Shown: in pieces, positions 48,240 through 59,694 of the stretch
Position numbering within the stretch: the stretch's first letter is position 1
How the letters are laid out: every line of letters starts with the position of its first letter
Assembly (NCBI RefSeq): GCF_012273895.1
Contig: NC_052117.1
Coordinates: 8,998,406-9,062,405 of the forward strand
Length of the DNA: 64,000 bases
Direction: 5' to 3'
Origin: Zerene cesonia
Taxonomy: Eukaryota > Arthropoda > Insecta > Lepidoptera > Pieridae
Made by a program: the position numbers and the translations under genes
Notes under the pieces: generated by a model
What the model was told of the DNA's origin: nothing
Database searches by the model: none
Seen by the model: the letters and a program-made list of their open reading frames with translations, nothing else

Positions 48240-48590
48240 TATTAAAGTGATAAGGCCGCCCTCTGTGCTGGTTTTACACAAAAAAAAAATCATTAAAATC
48301 AGTCCAGCCAACGTTCCGAGAACAGCTGTGAAATGCATCTGCCCCATACCCACATGCAGACATGAGCCTTCACTACGTCTTTAAAAAAAGAAGAGGTTCT
48401 CAGTTGGACTATATCAGTGTTATAGTTAGAAACACAAAATATTTGTTACCTAGTTCTTTCGACCGAATAAACCGGTATTGATGATTCTTTATCTATTTCA
48501 AACCTAGCTCCTACCGTGTAGTACCTATTAAATTTTGTCTAGTTCTGACAATTTGAAGGCGATTTAGATTTTTGTTGAAAAAATATTTAA
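48240..48590 (+). repeat. Dispersed repeat family D, composite copy
   Basis: AAGGCCGCCCTCTGTGCTGG, CAGTCCAGCCAACGTTCCGA, CATACCCACATGCAGACATG, AGAAGAGGTTCTCAGTTGGA, CTACCGTGTAGTACCTATTA and CTAGTTCTGACAATTTGAAG match family D components, with what looks like the end of one copy joined to the start of another. Confidence 0.5.
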
Positions 48591-50328
48591 TCCTCAAGAT
48601 CGATTTAATAAACGATTTATCCTTAAAAATCGTTGAAAGTATATCAGATACGTATTGACAGATAAGTAAGCAGATTATTTATACTTTTCTAACTAAATTT
48701 TTCTGGTTCATATTATGTACGAATATATGAAACTATTTGGCTATTTAAACTCATTATGAAAATAATATCTTCACTGCTGTTACCTACATGTATATTATTT
48801 CGCATGACTCAAACAAACAACAAATTATTTCAAAAAATATAAATACACGACATCAAAAATATATTAACAAATCATAATAAAATAACAATAATTTGACACG
48901 TTTATCGGTCCGATCTCGCTGTTTACTCGTTTCGTGTTACCGAGGGGCCAAACAAACAAAACCCCGCCCTCGTATTTACATAATGCCACCAATGTGATAA
49001 ATAATTTGGTAAGTGACGACTTGACGTGTATTGTGTATATAATTAGAAATAAGCAGCTGCTCATAAATTATTATAAGTTATCGTTATTTCTGTTAATAAT
49101 TTTAGTAGATTTTATATGTGACTGTTCGAACTATTGTTTACTTGTTTCTTTCTCTTGGTCATGATGATTTTAGGATACACTTATTCGAACAACTATAAAA
49201 AAAACTCATTTCGTTAGTAACAAAATGATTAAAAAACTATGTCAGTAAGTGAAATTTTGAATTATGTTATAGAGATTTTTTAGTATAGAGACAATAAACG
49301 CTAGTGTACTCCAAACGTAATATAACAGTAAAGTCACAAACTTCGTTTCAAGACCTAGGTTTTTACCATAACAACTTAAAGCAATATTAATTCCAACGAA
49401 AAGCATGATTTATTCATGTCTAAATTAGCTATCGTTTTCTTTCTGGAATTAGTACTGTTTTACGACAACACGATATACTCCCTTCCTGTCTCTATAAGAA
49501 ATGGTAAATTATCCATAATTAATACTAATAATGATTAATTTGACAGTTACAAATTGCTTCAATTTTCATTTATTTTACACACGTATAAAATAAAATAAGT
49601 TTAATTTAGGAAATAGGCACTTAATAACAAACTTGCTCACACGGTGCGTCCCATTTTGCAATGTTTTACATTCACTTACTCGTTAAATATTTATTTGAAC
49701 GAATTTCGAAGATACAAAAATAAATCTCAGCCACATAACATGTGTATATGTGACACAAATCTACAATACGTTCATTCCCTTTGCTGTATTCGCGAATAAA
49801 TAAACGAGCGCAGAAGTTACGTGTGTGCAAAATGGAAAAATCATCAGAGGCGCCCGCGGCAATCACTTGATTCGTATAAAATTGCGTGCCTCTCACATTT
49901 GGGAGAGGGATCCCAATTGCCAATCAATGGGATGATTGAGTTAAACCCCGGGCTCGGTGCGTCTTGGGGTAACGACGATTCATTTATTAAAAAATTGAAC
50001 GACTCCACGCATGCTGCAAAATGGCCGCTGTATACCGAAAAATATAATATCTTTATAGTTTGGCATAAAAAAGTAAATTTGATATCAAAATTATTGAACA
50101 AGATAAGGTAATACTGCTTGTATTAAAGACATTCTGCAATATATGCCCAATTCATTCAATATTCAATGATAAAAGTAAAAAATAATTTACTAGGTACATA
50201 TTATTTAGTAATGCAAAAAAATGGTAAAGACTATTAGGTTCTTGCGTATTATATAAAAGTATGATTATATTATAACAACCCAAAAAATTTAAGTCGACAA
50301 TAGGTGGGTACATATAGGGTTCGATATT
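48591..50328. other. Intergenic; no gene seen
   Basis: AT-rich. Frames on both strands at 49672..50111 overlap one another and carry no motif. A moderately GC-richer block lies at 49830..50030 (GGAGAGGGATCCCAATTGCC). Confidence 0.35.
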
Positions 50329-50571
50329 ATAACTACTAATATTATAAATCCGAAAGTAACTCAGACTGTCCGTCCCTCTGCCTGTCTGTTACGCTTTCAC
50401 GCCTAAACCACTGAATCAATTTTTTTGTAATTTGGTATGAAGGTAGAACTGAACTTGGGAAAGGACATAAAATAATTTTTATCGCGAATAAATGGTAGAA
50501 GGAGTTGAAATAGGGAGATGAAAGCGATATAACCGAATTCCACGCAGGCGAAGCCGCGGGCGGAAAGCTAG
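50329..50571 (+). mobile_element. Helitron-like element, third subfamily
   Basis: ACTACTAATATTATAAATCC, TGTCCGTCCCTCTGCCTGTC, CGCTTTCACGCCTAAACCAC, TTTGGTATGAAGGTAGAACT and GCGAAGCCGCGGGCGGAAAG, ending CTAG before T. Longer than the Lep1-like copies. The first bases are not a clean TC. Confidence 0.65.
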
Positions 50572-51021
50572 TAATAAATAAAAATTATGTGGAAAGTTAA
50601 ACCTAATCCACACGCGAAAAACAAGAAATCCCCAAGGTTTCTTTAATATTCCATAAGGCAGCAAAATACAAACTCGATATATTCATATAAAACCCACTTC
50701 CCTAACCAAGCACATAATATAAAAATCAACATGTGAGGGAATTTTTCACATCAGCGCCGAGTCAGCATAATGATACCATTTGATATTCAAGGGTCGCTTG
50801 TTGTGCGAGCTGTATAATCAACTAGATTATGGTAAATAACTTTATATACTATATATATTTTCTTTTCCTTCTGATAATGATTAAAAACGTTGATAAAAAT
50901 GCGCAGTTTTCGTATGAACATGAATGTCATTAAGCACAAACACGTGTAGTGAATTTAATTGTTAGTTTTTTAGCATTCAAATGCTATATATGAGAAATTT
51001 GTAAATAATAGAAAAACAGGC
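50572..51021. other. Intergenic; no gene seen
   Basis: AT-rich spacer with no recognised feature. Confidence 0.3.
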
Positions 51022-51095
51022 ATTACGAGTGGCCGTGACGTCCGGTGTTGCTACGGTACGGAGAATAAAGCGGGTTCGAATCCCGCATTGTGATC
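51022..51095 (+). tRNA. tRNA-like sequence (degenerate tRNA or SINE head)
   Basis: A clear T-arm GCGGG-TTCGAAT-CCCGC at 51070..51086 includes a canonical box B GGTTCGAATCC (51073..51083). Flanking ATTACGA (51022..51028) can pair with TTGTGAT (51088..51094), with wobbles and a one-base offset, as an acceptor stem. The D-arm and anticodon arm do not fold cleanly, so this is more likely a tRNA pseudogene or SINE remnant than a working tRNA. No anticodon is assigned. Confidence 0.4.
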
Positions 51096-51704
51096 AAAAT
51101 TTTCTAATCAATAACAATTTTTCAGTAGCTATGTATACTGCTACTGGTACTTATATTAAACCTTTTATGATAAATATGTATGTAACTTTCTGCTAAATTA
51201 CACCTTCTATATGTATAGTTATATAATAATAATAATATAAAGTTGCGTTTATCTTATTAACTTCCGGATCAATTTGAAAAATATTTTCATCGTAGTATAT
51301 TTACAAGATGTATTGCATTTGGGGACCTTGTAATATGGGCAATATATTATGTATCCCTGGCTTACCAGAGACGACCTCTATTTTTGGCATAATTGGGTAT
51401 CTATCTTAAGATTTTCTTTTGTGACATCTTGGGATGTCATCAAAAATATAATAAGTCAATTTCCGTTAAAACACACATACATTTATAATGAATAGCTATA
51501 ACTCCTTTAACTTCTACATCCTCACCTACCTCTACCACGTGTAAGACAACAATTCGGATCGTAACCCACATCTGAATTACCATACAACCATTTTTTAAAC
51601 ATCAACATTCCAATCTAACAGCTAACAGTAAAATAAATCCAATTCCTTCAACTACAGTTGAACTATTAGAAAGAATTCCGTCGATGGGCTCGCGACGCAA
51701 ACGA
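51096..51704. other. Intergenic; no gene seen
   Basis: AT-rich, becoming GC-richer at the edge of the gap. Confidence 0.3.
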
Positions 51705-51839
51705 NNNNNNNNNNNNNNNNNNNNNNNNNNNNNNNNNNNNNNNNNNNNNNNNNNNNNNNNNNNNNNNNNNNNNNNNNNNNNNNNNNNNNNNNNNNNNNNN
51801 NNNNNNNNNNNNNNNNNNNNNNNNNNNNNNNNNNNNNNN
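51705..51839. other. Assembly gap (135 N)
   Basis: A run of N with GC-rich borders: GGCTCGCGACGCAAACGA on the left and GTGAGTGCGACGCGCTTCCG on the right. Frames reported across it are artefacts. Its true length may differ. Confidence 0.99.
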
Positions 51840-52540
51840 GTGAGTGCGACGCGCTTCCGACGTGGAGCTACGAAAAATGCCTGACTGACATTCGAGTGTT
51901 AGTTTTTGAGAAATTCCTGGAAAAAAACTATTATCCAAGCTCGGATAGCAATGGATAAAAATAAAAATGCACGCCTCTCACGATGGCAGTATATGTGACA
52001 CAATAACTGTCACCACTTATAACGAACCAAAGATAAGCAAAATAACATATTTGAATTTGAATATGCAAGGGACAATTATAAAAATCAGAAGTGACTATAA
52101 ATTGTACGATTTCTCAAACTTAATGAAATATTAAGTTTATTGTTTCTCAAAAAAAACTAAGGTTTCACTATGTCTGTTTGAACAAGACAACAATATTATA
52201 TAAGGTTCTAAGAATTTTCTTATTAAGTTATATTTTCTTATGAATACGTTTCTACATTTGGTACACTATATGAAAATTTTCTGCGGAACCCCAAAGCAAT
52301 TGTTATGGACAGCAGCAACGACGAAGTCAATTATAGCTTTTTACTAAACTTATGTATATAAACCTAAATACAATATATAATACTAATCTTAGCGGATTTT
52401 ATTAATATAAAAACACCCTAAAAATGTATTTAATTTTTTCTCTTGATGGTACTAGTCAGCTTTGCCATAAATATGACTCCTACAGTCCTATACTACTACT
52501 CCTTCAAAAAGTGTATAATTCAAGATCTTCCCAGGTAAAT
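51840..52540. other. Intergenic; no gene seen
   Basis: GC-richer for about 60 bp after the gap, then AT-rich. No recognised element. Confidence 0.3.
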
Positions 52541-52718
52541 TCCACTAATATTATAAATGTGAAAGTTTATTTGTTTGTATGTTTGTCCGTCAATCACGCT
52601 GAAACTTCTGAACGGATTTTGATAGATAGGGTATGAGTTGACTTGGGTGATACTTTTTATCCCAATTGGGATAAAACAGGGATCTTGATATCCCGGCAGA
52701 GCCAGGACAACCGTCTAA
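52541..52718 (+). mobile_element. Helitron-like element, subfamily 2, near complete
   Basis: Starts TCCACTAATATTATAAATGT and ends CTAA followed by T (a CTRR end). Inner blocks CACGCTGAAACTTCTGAACG, GACTTGGGTGATACTTTTTA and GGGATCTTGATATCCCGGC match the copies at 1 and 41100. The base before the TC is T rather than the expected A. Confidence 0.75.
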
Positions 52719-54032
52719 TACACAATAAAAACATATAAAAATCGCACATTTCCTCCACTTCGTACTTCCCTGGCCGTCGGGGACAAGCCATTAGGTCGCT
52801 CGCTGGGAACTCCTCCACACTACGACCACAAGAACCTCACGTCACTGCTTTATTAAACGAATCGTTTATCGCTCCATTTATATGCTACGTGCTTGTTATT
52901 TCATCAATTGTATCGCATGCGTACTTTGTGGTACATAACAGGACTTAGAGATAATCGTAGGTGTAATAATGTTATTTATATTAAAGTTACCGTTTTATAA
53001 AAGTTGAAATTAAATATAGGTTTATATTAAAATATCATAAAAATGTTGGTAAACGATATCTTAGATGTGATAAGAAAGTAAAAAAAATGTTCTTAGGAAG
53101 AACGTAAAGAAATATATTATTGCATCGGGTTCGGAACAATACAAAGACTTTTTATTTTCCTTTGGACTTGTATATTTTATTGAATATAAAAAAAATTTCT
53201 TAATTATTAGAGAGGAAGTACCAAATAAATAGAACACAAATTTCAACTTTATGCTCTTATTTCATAGGACTATAATAGAATACATAAATATAATTTTAGC
53301 AAAGATCATATCAAGCCAATTGACTGAACACCATATTTGACGCGTCGCTTCTCTCGGTCTAAAAAGCGAGAACAATAAAATAATTAAACTTAAAAGAAAG
53401 TAATTTTTCCATTGTCGTGCCGCGAATGTAAGTTACGAGCTTGGCCAACCATAGCTTGTGTTAAATTACTTGGAAAGTGTGTTAGAATTGTTAAGATTTA
53501 CTGTTTTATAAATTTATTTTAATACGAAAATTGCATCTCTTGCAGTTCTTAGTTTAATTATATTGTATAAATTTTATGTAGAAGATACGTACTACATTTA
53601 AAGATGTTATTTAATGCTCGCTACATTATTTTTAAACTGATCTCCCTCGGATAGAAATTTCGTTTACAATAAACATGCATGTTTTAATTTTACACAAAAA
53701 ACCTATTTAGTCAGTTCAGTTTCAGTTCTGACAAAACTATGATAACGGATTTTATTTACGTTATTATCAAAAAATTTCTTCGTCTTTTCGTAACGTCGGT
53801 TAAAATTTTAGTAAGTATAAGCATCAGTTCTTCATTACCTAAGCATATTTAGGCATATTGTTATAATAGCAGAGCGAAAATAATTTTAACAATCAGCAAT
53901 TTATCGTTAAATGTACCAATTACTATATATGTATGTTGATAATTCGCTTTTGTGTTCAAAAAAGAAATATTATTTTAACTCAAACATTTATTCATTAAAC
54001 TGGACTTCCTATAGAAACAGTTTTGGATCGTC
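52719..54032. other. Intergenic; no gene seen
   Basis: AT-rich apart from a GC-richer start (52755..52870). No exon or repeat recognised. Confidence 0.35.
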
Positions 54033-54904
54033 ATAGTAGTCCAAGAAAATGGGTAGGGTAAATGCGAATTTGAGATTAAAACTTGAATTTTTGATATAAT
54101 TTACTTTGAGGAATCTAAAAATGAACTGTGCAAGTTTTTTTTAAATTCACCCCCGAGAAGGGGTGAAAAAAAAAAAATAAAGTCGTTTTTTTGAAATTTT
54201 GGCGAAACCGTAAGTGTTAGAAAAAAAAGTTTTTAATAAAATTTGTAGAGCATAAAATTTTACACAAAAATGTTTCTATGACTTTTTTTCCTAAAATTGA
54301 AATTAACTGAGATAGGGTAGTTAGAAGGTAGGGGATGATAACTGCAACTTTAAAAAATCATAACTTTTTGAAAAATTGATAAAACTCATATATTTTTTTA
54401 ATTAAATTACTTATATAATTATAAACTTTGATCCTAGAGAAAAAAAAAATTTTTTCAATTGTTTATAACAAAATTATAACAATTTGAAATTTTTAATTTT
54501 CAAATTAAACCAATTATATATATAATTATATTGATATGATTATATATATTATAATTTATAATATATATAATCGGTTTAACTTTTTTAAAGTTGCAGTTAT
54601 CATCCCCTACCTTCTAACTACCCTATCTCAGTTAATTTCAATTTTAGGAAAAAAAGTCATAGAAACATTTTTGTGTAAAATTTTACGCTCTACAAATTTT
54701 ATTTAAAACTTTTTTTTCTAACACTTACGGTTTCGCCAAAATTTCAAAAAAACGACTTTATTTTTTTTTTTCACCCCTTCTCGGGGGTGAATTTAAAAAA
54801 AACTTGCACAGTTCGTTTTTAGATTCCTCAAAGTAAATTATATCAAAAATTCAAGTTTTAATCTCAAAATCGCATTTACCCTACCCATTTTCTTGGACTA
54901 TAGT
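54033..54904. mobile_element. 862-bp fold-back element with long inverted arms
   Basis: Arms 54038..54357 and 54581..54899 are near-perfect inverted copies of about 320 bp. I count four substitutions and one A-run length difference. They start AGTCCAAGAAAATGGGTAGG. The AT-rich centre of about 220 bp holds a further nested inverted pair (TTAAACCAATTATATATA and its partner). ATAGT flanks both sides (54033..54037 and 54900..54904), a 5-bp duplication; a TA target with GTCC...GGAC ends is an equal reading. There is no coding capacity, so it is non-autonomous and must be moved by an enzyme encoded elsewhere. The superfamily is not determined. Confidence 0.9.
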
Positions 54905-55763
54905 ACACATTATAGTATACACACATAGTTATAATATTTACCACCGCTTCGGAAAGCACTTTCTACAAAGAAGAGCCGGCAAGAAACTCTGTAGTTGCTC
55001 CTTTAAAATAATATCAATTTGCACATAATTGTGCAGAAGTGTGAGTTACATACAAAACAACATCTAATTCCATATTTTTTCTTATTCTTTACACAAAAAT
55101 AGACGTTTTTTACGTTACGTTTATTTTTCTGAGCTATCAAAATAATGTAAAAAACTGCATTCATCTTTCTATATTGTCCATAATAGTCACCTATTCATTT
55201 TTAATCCCACAATAATTGTAATCCAACCTCTAAACTAAACATAGGTACTACACAGACGCTACGTCAGTGTCAACCGCCATGACAGACCAATGACAATGAT
55301 TTTGGCGGGAAATGTGTTTGTAAGCGGATGCCATTGTTTGGAAACAAATGGTCACAAATGTTGCAGCGACAAAAGCCTTTTAACGTCGCCTTAATCCACT
55401 TAAGATGAGATCTTACGAGCTTCTGATTGAATGGACGATTGTAAAGCTTTGGACAGTATTACTCTAAGAAATTGGATCTGGATGTGATTGCCACAATCAT
55501 TGTTACAATTCGTGTTTTGGGAATGCTTCGTTGTCAATGGATATTTTGGAATATGACCGGCTGTATTGTGTGGTATTGGACCATTAAATATATTAATGTT
55601 AATCAAATAGAATGTTTATTCCATAAAGGTTGGTAATAAATAACAAGTTATTTCGATGTTCTATTTGTTAATTTATATAAAAGTGCCTAGCGTATTTATT
55701 TTACACTTTATTTAGTATGAATTTATATCAGAACCAAAACAAAATTTTTTAATGTGGGAATCG
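54905..55763. other. Intergenic; no gene seen
   Basis: No recognised element. About 55250..55400 is GC-richer (CAATGACAATGATTTTGGCG) and may be regulatory. Confidence 0.35.
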
Positions 55764-55903
55764 CGTAAGCTTCGGCAACAATTGGGCCAGCTCGCACCGG
55801 CGAACTGCCACACCACAAGTAGGAAACCGACGTGAAATAATAGTATATACTTTGTTTCGTACGGTGAGTAGGGGCGCCGGAGGCCTGTTTCCTTTTCCTC
55901 ACT
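55764..55903 (+). repeat. Repeat family B, 5' fragment
   Basis: GGGCCAGCTCGCACCGGCGA, CTGCCACACCACAAGTAGG, GTACGGTGAGTAGGGGCGCC and CCTGTTTCCTTTTCCTCAC are the 5' half of family B. The copy breaks off into unrelated sequence. Confidence 0.65.
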
Positions 55904-56035
55904 CAGTTATGTATTGAATTAATATTTATATATTAAATTAATTATATGATAACTCAAGATGCGAAATCATATTGTAACAAAAAAAAACTGAACACAAGCT
56001 TTAATGATAGAATTGACTCAATTGTCTCACTTGCT

Positions 56036-56215
56036 GTTATACAGAGTATATGAAGGATTTATTTTAATCCTGGAGATCTTAATCAAGATAATAAACTCAT
56101 GAATTTGTACTGTCCTGTATTTGAATTGTACTGTCAGCTATCCAAGATTAGTGTACAAAGTTTTCATTAAATCTGTCCGTTTAAATCGGGTCGAGTGTGA
56201 TAAGTCGGTTACGAA
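56036..56215 (+). repeat. Dispersed repeat family G, longest copy
   Basis: AATCCTGGAGATCTTAATCA, AGATAATAAACTCATGAAT, AAATCTGTCCGTTTAAATCG and GGTCGAGTGTGATAAGTCGG parallel the copy at 2636. Confidence 0.5.
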
Positions 56216-56720
56216 CAAGCATACAGACATTGAGATAAAGCTAATAAAAGTATTGAAAATAAGAAAATGTTACAGTGACAGATATTATGTTAATTGTGCG
56301 CAAATTGAAATGTGTCCAAATAATTTCTATCCTAATACTTAACAATGAAGATATTGCATTTGGAATACCCCAAATGTTCTTGGTTTTAATAAAAATATTA
56401 CACAAGCAAGTAGGTAGATCCAAGAACTCATCTCGTTTGCTGACAGAGTCCATAGGAACATTGCCAAAGAGGCCGGTGAGCTCAAAGCCGCAGCCCCGGG
56501 CACCTCCTTGATGGATACCTTTTCAATTTCTTTGTGACTACAGTGGAGCATGAAAAAATATCAACATATCTTGATAAAAAACCCTTAGTGTTTAAAAGAT
56601 ACGGCTTTAAGTCTTGAATATTAGTTTCATACTAATAAATTATACTCTATATCACATTATTTACATCCATGCTAATTGTTGTTAAAAACGAAAGCCAATT
56701 TATTTCATATCGTATAGTTT
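56216..56720. other. Intergenic; no gene seen
   Basis: Overlapping plus and minus frames of 70 to 78 codons at 56241..56551 carry no known motif. CAAAGAGGCCGGTGAGCTCA is a GC-richer patch of unknown role. Confidence 0.3.
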
Positions 56721-57034
56721 TCATTACCACCAGCCCATATGTATTCTCACTCCGTATTTTCTTTATTAAAGGTTTTCTTGTAATGTTAAATGTTGATAAT
56801 GTTGCCTACTGCTAAGACACGCCACAAATGCAGTCATAATCTACGCTGGCCAAGTGCGGGTTGGTAGATGTCACATGTCATCGACCTTTTATTCTTGGAC
56901 TTGCGGGTTTCCTCACGATGATTTTCTTCGCCATTTTGAACAGTCTAAAAGCAATTTATTTCCTGCACGCTTGCCTGATTTCGAAACCCTCACGGAACTC
57001 TAATTCCGAAGTCCTCACCACTGAGCCACCACTG
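56721..57034 (-). mobile_element. tRNA-derived SINE family A, with inserted or rearranged 3' part
   Basis: The head TCACCACTGAGCCACCACTG (plus strand) is the best preserved in the window. CTGGCCAAGTGCGGGTTGGT, GATGTCACATGTCATCGACC and TTTCCTCACGATGATTTTC follow leftward. The CTGGGACACGGGCCTCC part is replaced by about 90 bp of other sequence before ACCAGCCCATATGTATTCTC. The 88-codon frame over it is not a gene. Confidence 0.7.
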
Positions 57035-58019
57035 TTTCGTATCGTTTTGCGTATCGTAAAGAAGCAATCTCTACTCGATTGTGATTTTCCACAGCAAATG
57101 AAACGCCGCGATATTTCGGTCCGCTAGTGTAAGATATATTTTCCGATGTTTAGTGCCGCGGATTGTCATTAGACCGGCGCGCTTGGTCCACGCCTCGCCC
57201 CGGATTTCCATATTATTTTGTTTGAAGCTCTCGCTAACGAAGGCCTCCTTTGAGCAGAGAGCCTTTGAAATTGGACGTCATCATTACGCTGGAATTATTT
57301 GCACACCGCAGTAATTGTATGGCCTTTGATTTCTATTCCATTTTATATATTATTTGTAATGTTATCTGGCTTTGAATCGAATACTTATGTTTTTTACCTA
57401 TTACTTCGATGGCACTCCAGCGTCGGCCGCCGGTTCTTACAGGGTTTTAGCAATTTCACGGGTCGAGTAGAAAGTTTTTAAAATTGCGTCCTTAGGAGAA
57501 TGAATTTGTCATAAGTTTGTTTGTTGTTTGGAATCGCCGCGGAGATATAAAAAATAATCTCTTGCAGTAAAGAAAGCTTTTAAAAAATGGATAAGAGTGT
57601 TATTTGGCCCATACCCCTACGGTACGGCGGGGATGCAGTGCCTTTTTAGATCGCAACAATGAAACAAGCGCATGGTTAATTATTTCGTATAGAGTTATCG
57701 TTGAAATCTTTTGTACGTTTCGCGTTTTAATACACATTATACAGGTGAAAATACAATATTATGTTAACGTGAATTAAAATAACATACTTGGCGCCTCGGC
57801 GTGAATACCTTGTTACCATATTCATTGCTTTTTATTTTCTGATACAAACATCTTCAACTATACGCTATACCAATCTCGCCATGAGAGCAATATTACTGAG
57901 AAATAAACAGTTACTACGATATACAAATCAATTGTATAATCAATTGTATACGTGTGTAATAACAATGAAATAATGTCATGTAATAAACAACACGTGTGCT
58001 GGTATATAAGTGTAATAAC
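57035..58019. other. Intergenic with GC-richer block
   Basis: About 57130..57300 (GCGCTTGGTCCACGCCTCGC, CTCCTTTGAGCAGAGAGCC) is the densest part and could be regulatory. No gene is supported. Confidence 0.35.
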
Positions 58020-59565
58020 AATTTTGAATCATGTTTTTTTCGTAATATAGGGCGATTGAGCTGATGATTCGCCTGGTAATTCGCCTGGTGGACTTAGACC
58101 TCAGCAAATGATATTTTGTAATATCATATATGTATCTGAAATGAATATAGTTTGAATAAGAAATAGTAAATTCCTACTATACATTTTATTCTTTCATGGA
58201 TAAGCCTACTTATTAATTATTATAAGTGCACTTTTATTGTAGTTATATAAACTAGGGAACAGATAAATACGCAGGACACGATAGCACACAATATAGAACC
58301 TGTAAAAGTCAAAAATGTATATATCTTCGATTCAAAAGGTTTTCTTTAATACCATAGGTACAATTAAAATCTTTCATGTGTCGTACACAATGCAATGATT
58401 AACCAACAGATTCTGAAAATCTAGTAAATAACAGCCGAAGCATATAGTCTAGGTTTCATCAACGAATCAAAGCGGATCATTAACAGAATGGACAATAGGC
58501 GAGGCGGGGTAGCACTCTCTCTGATTACAACCCTTAACAAAAACTATTCGTAACTCATTGTCTCGATGGGGGGGGGCTGGGTGGGTTGTCATTACAGGGC
58601 CTTCGTTACTGGGCGGATCTGAATCGTTAGCCGTAAACAAAGACTGAGTTATGTGCCCGGCCATTTCTGAACTACATAGCTCAAGAGATGACTGTGATGA
58701 TTTTTTTTTTCTTTTTTTTTTTGGTGACATAAAATGTGAAACAGAGTAGGTAAGAACCAGACTGTAATCGCTTTTATTGTGTCTATTTTTATATTAAATA
58801 GACTATTGTTCTTTTCAAAATTTTATATCGAAGAATAGTCTAATCCTAAAGCTTATGCAATAACCGTGGTTATAGTAAAAACTAGGTATTTTATTTTGTC
58901 TTTTTTTGTAAGTGCATAAAGCACTAACAGACACGAAGGTATGTTCAATTACTGTCGAATGTAGGACTGTCTTCAAATCATCTCTACTTGAAAAATATGT
59001 ATTATATAATTGAATAAGCTGATATGAAAAATTAAGAGGATTGTATTCAATTGAAATATGTCTAATTTACTTGCAAGATTACTAATCTAATCGTACATAT
59101 TCAAACACCGGGATAAAGTTTCAAATTTGTTTAAATGCTTATAATAACTAAATCAAAAAGTAACCAGCTCCTAGCCTACATTATATACGTCTCAGAATTC
59201 TCGTTCGTTAGCAAATGCATTCCGTAATGAGCGTTTTATGCGCAAATGTAAAAATATATCAAATGCACTATCAAGTAATGCGCAGCCCGGAGCGCGGCCA
59301 CGCTGCTAGCAGGAGCGATTTTATATATCGAAATTATCTAAGAGTCACGTCACCTCTTGGGTATACTATATTGAAAGAAAATAAGATTTGATGTCACACA
59401 ACAACTTTAAAGCTACATTCGTTTAAAAAGAATGTAAAAAATATAAATAATACATGGCACGGAATGGAACACAACCACGCTGTCGAGCTTTAACATCTGA
59501 ACAGCGCTGATTTCCAATTTAAATCACATGTTTTACACTATCATCACTATCAAACGACCTTCATC
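58020..59565. other. Intergenic; minor repeat hints
   Basis: GATTCGCCTGGTAATTCGCC at about 58065 holds a doubled word and resembles a reversed family B 3' end. GGGGGGGGGCTGGGTGGGTTG at 58567 is a G-rich patch. The 87-codon minus frame at 58467..58730 owes its Lys-rich start to a T-run. No gene is supported. Confidence 0.3.
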
Positions 59566-59694
59566 ATCATCAGCCCATATCGCACTGCACACACGTTCTC
59601 ACACGGGTATCCTATAAGGGTTCAGACCTGACGCCTCTACAAATGTTCATTCATCAGGCGACCCACCAGTTCCATAGCCGACCATGACATAAAA
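59566..59694. repeat. Chimeric repeat: SINE A tail joined to family B 3' end
   Basis: CATCATCATCAGCCCATATC, CACACGGGTATCCTATAAGG and GTTCAGACC are the SINE A 3' region on the minus strand. They run directly into GACGCCTCTACAAATGTTCA, CATCAGGCGACCCACCAG and CCATGACATAAAATAAATG, the family B 3' end on the plus strand. The join is at about 59630. Confidence 0.6.

Noticed and set aside
51666..51938. Frames crossing the N run
   Set aside because: The unknown residues span the gap; the flanking parts are too short to judge.
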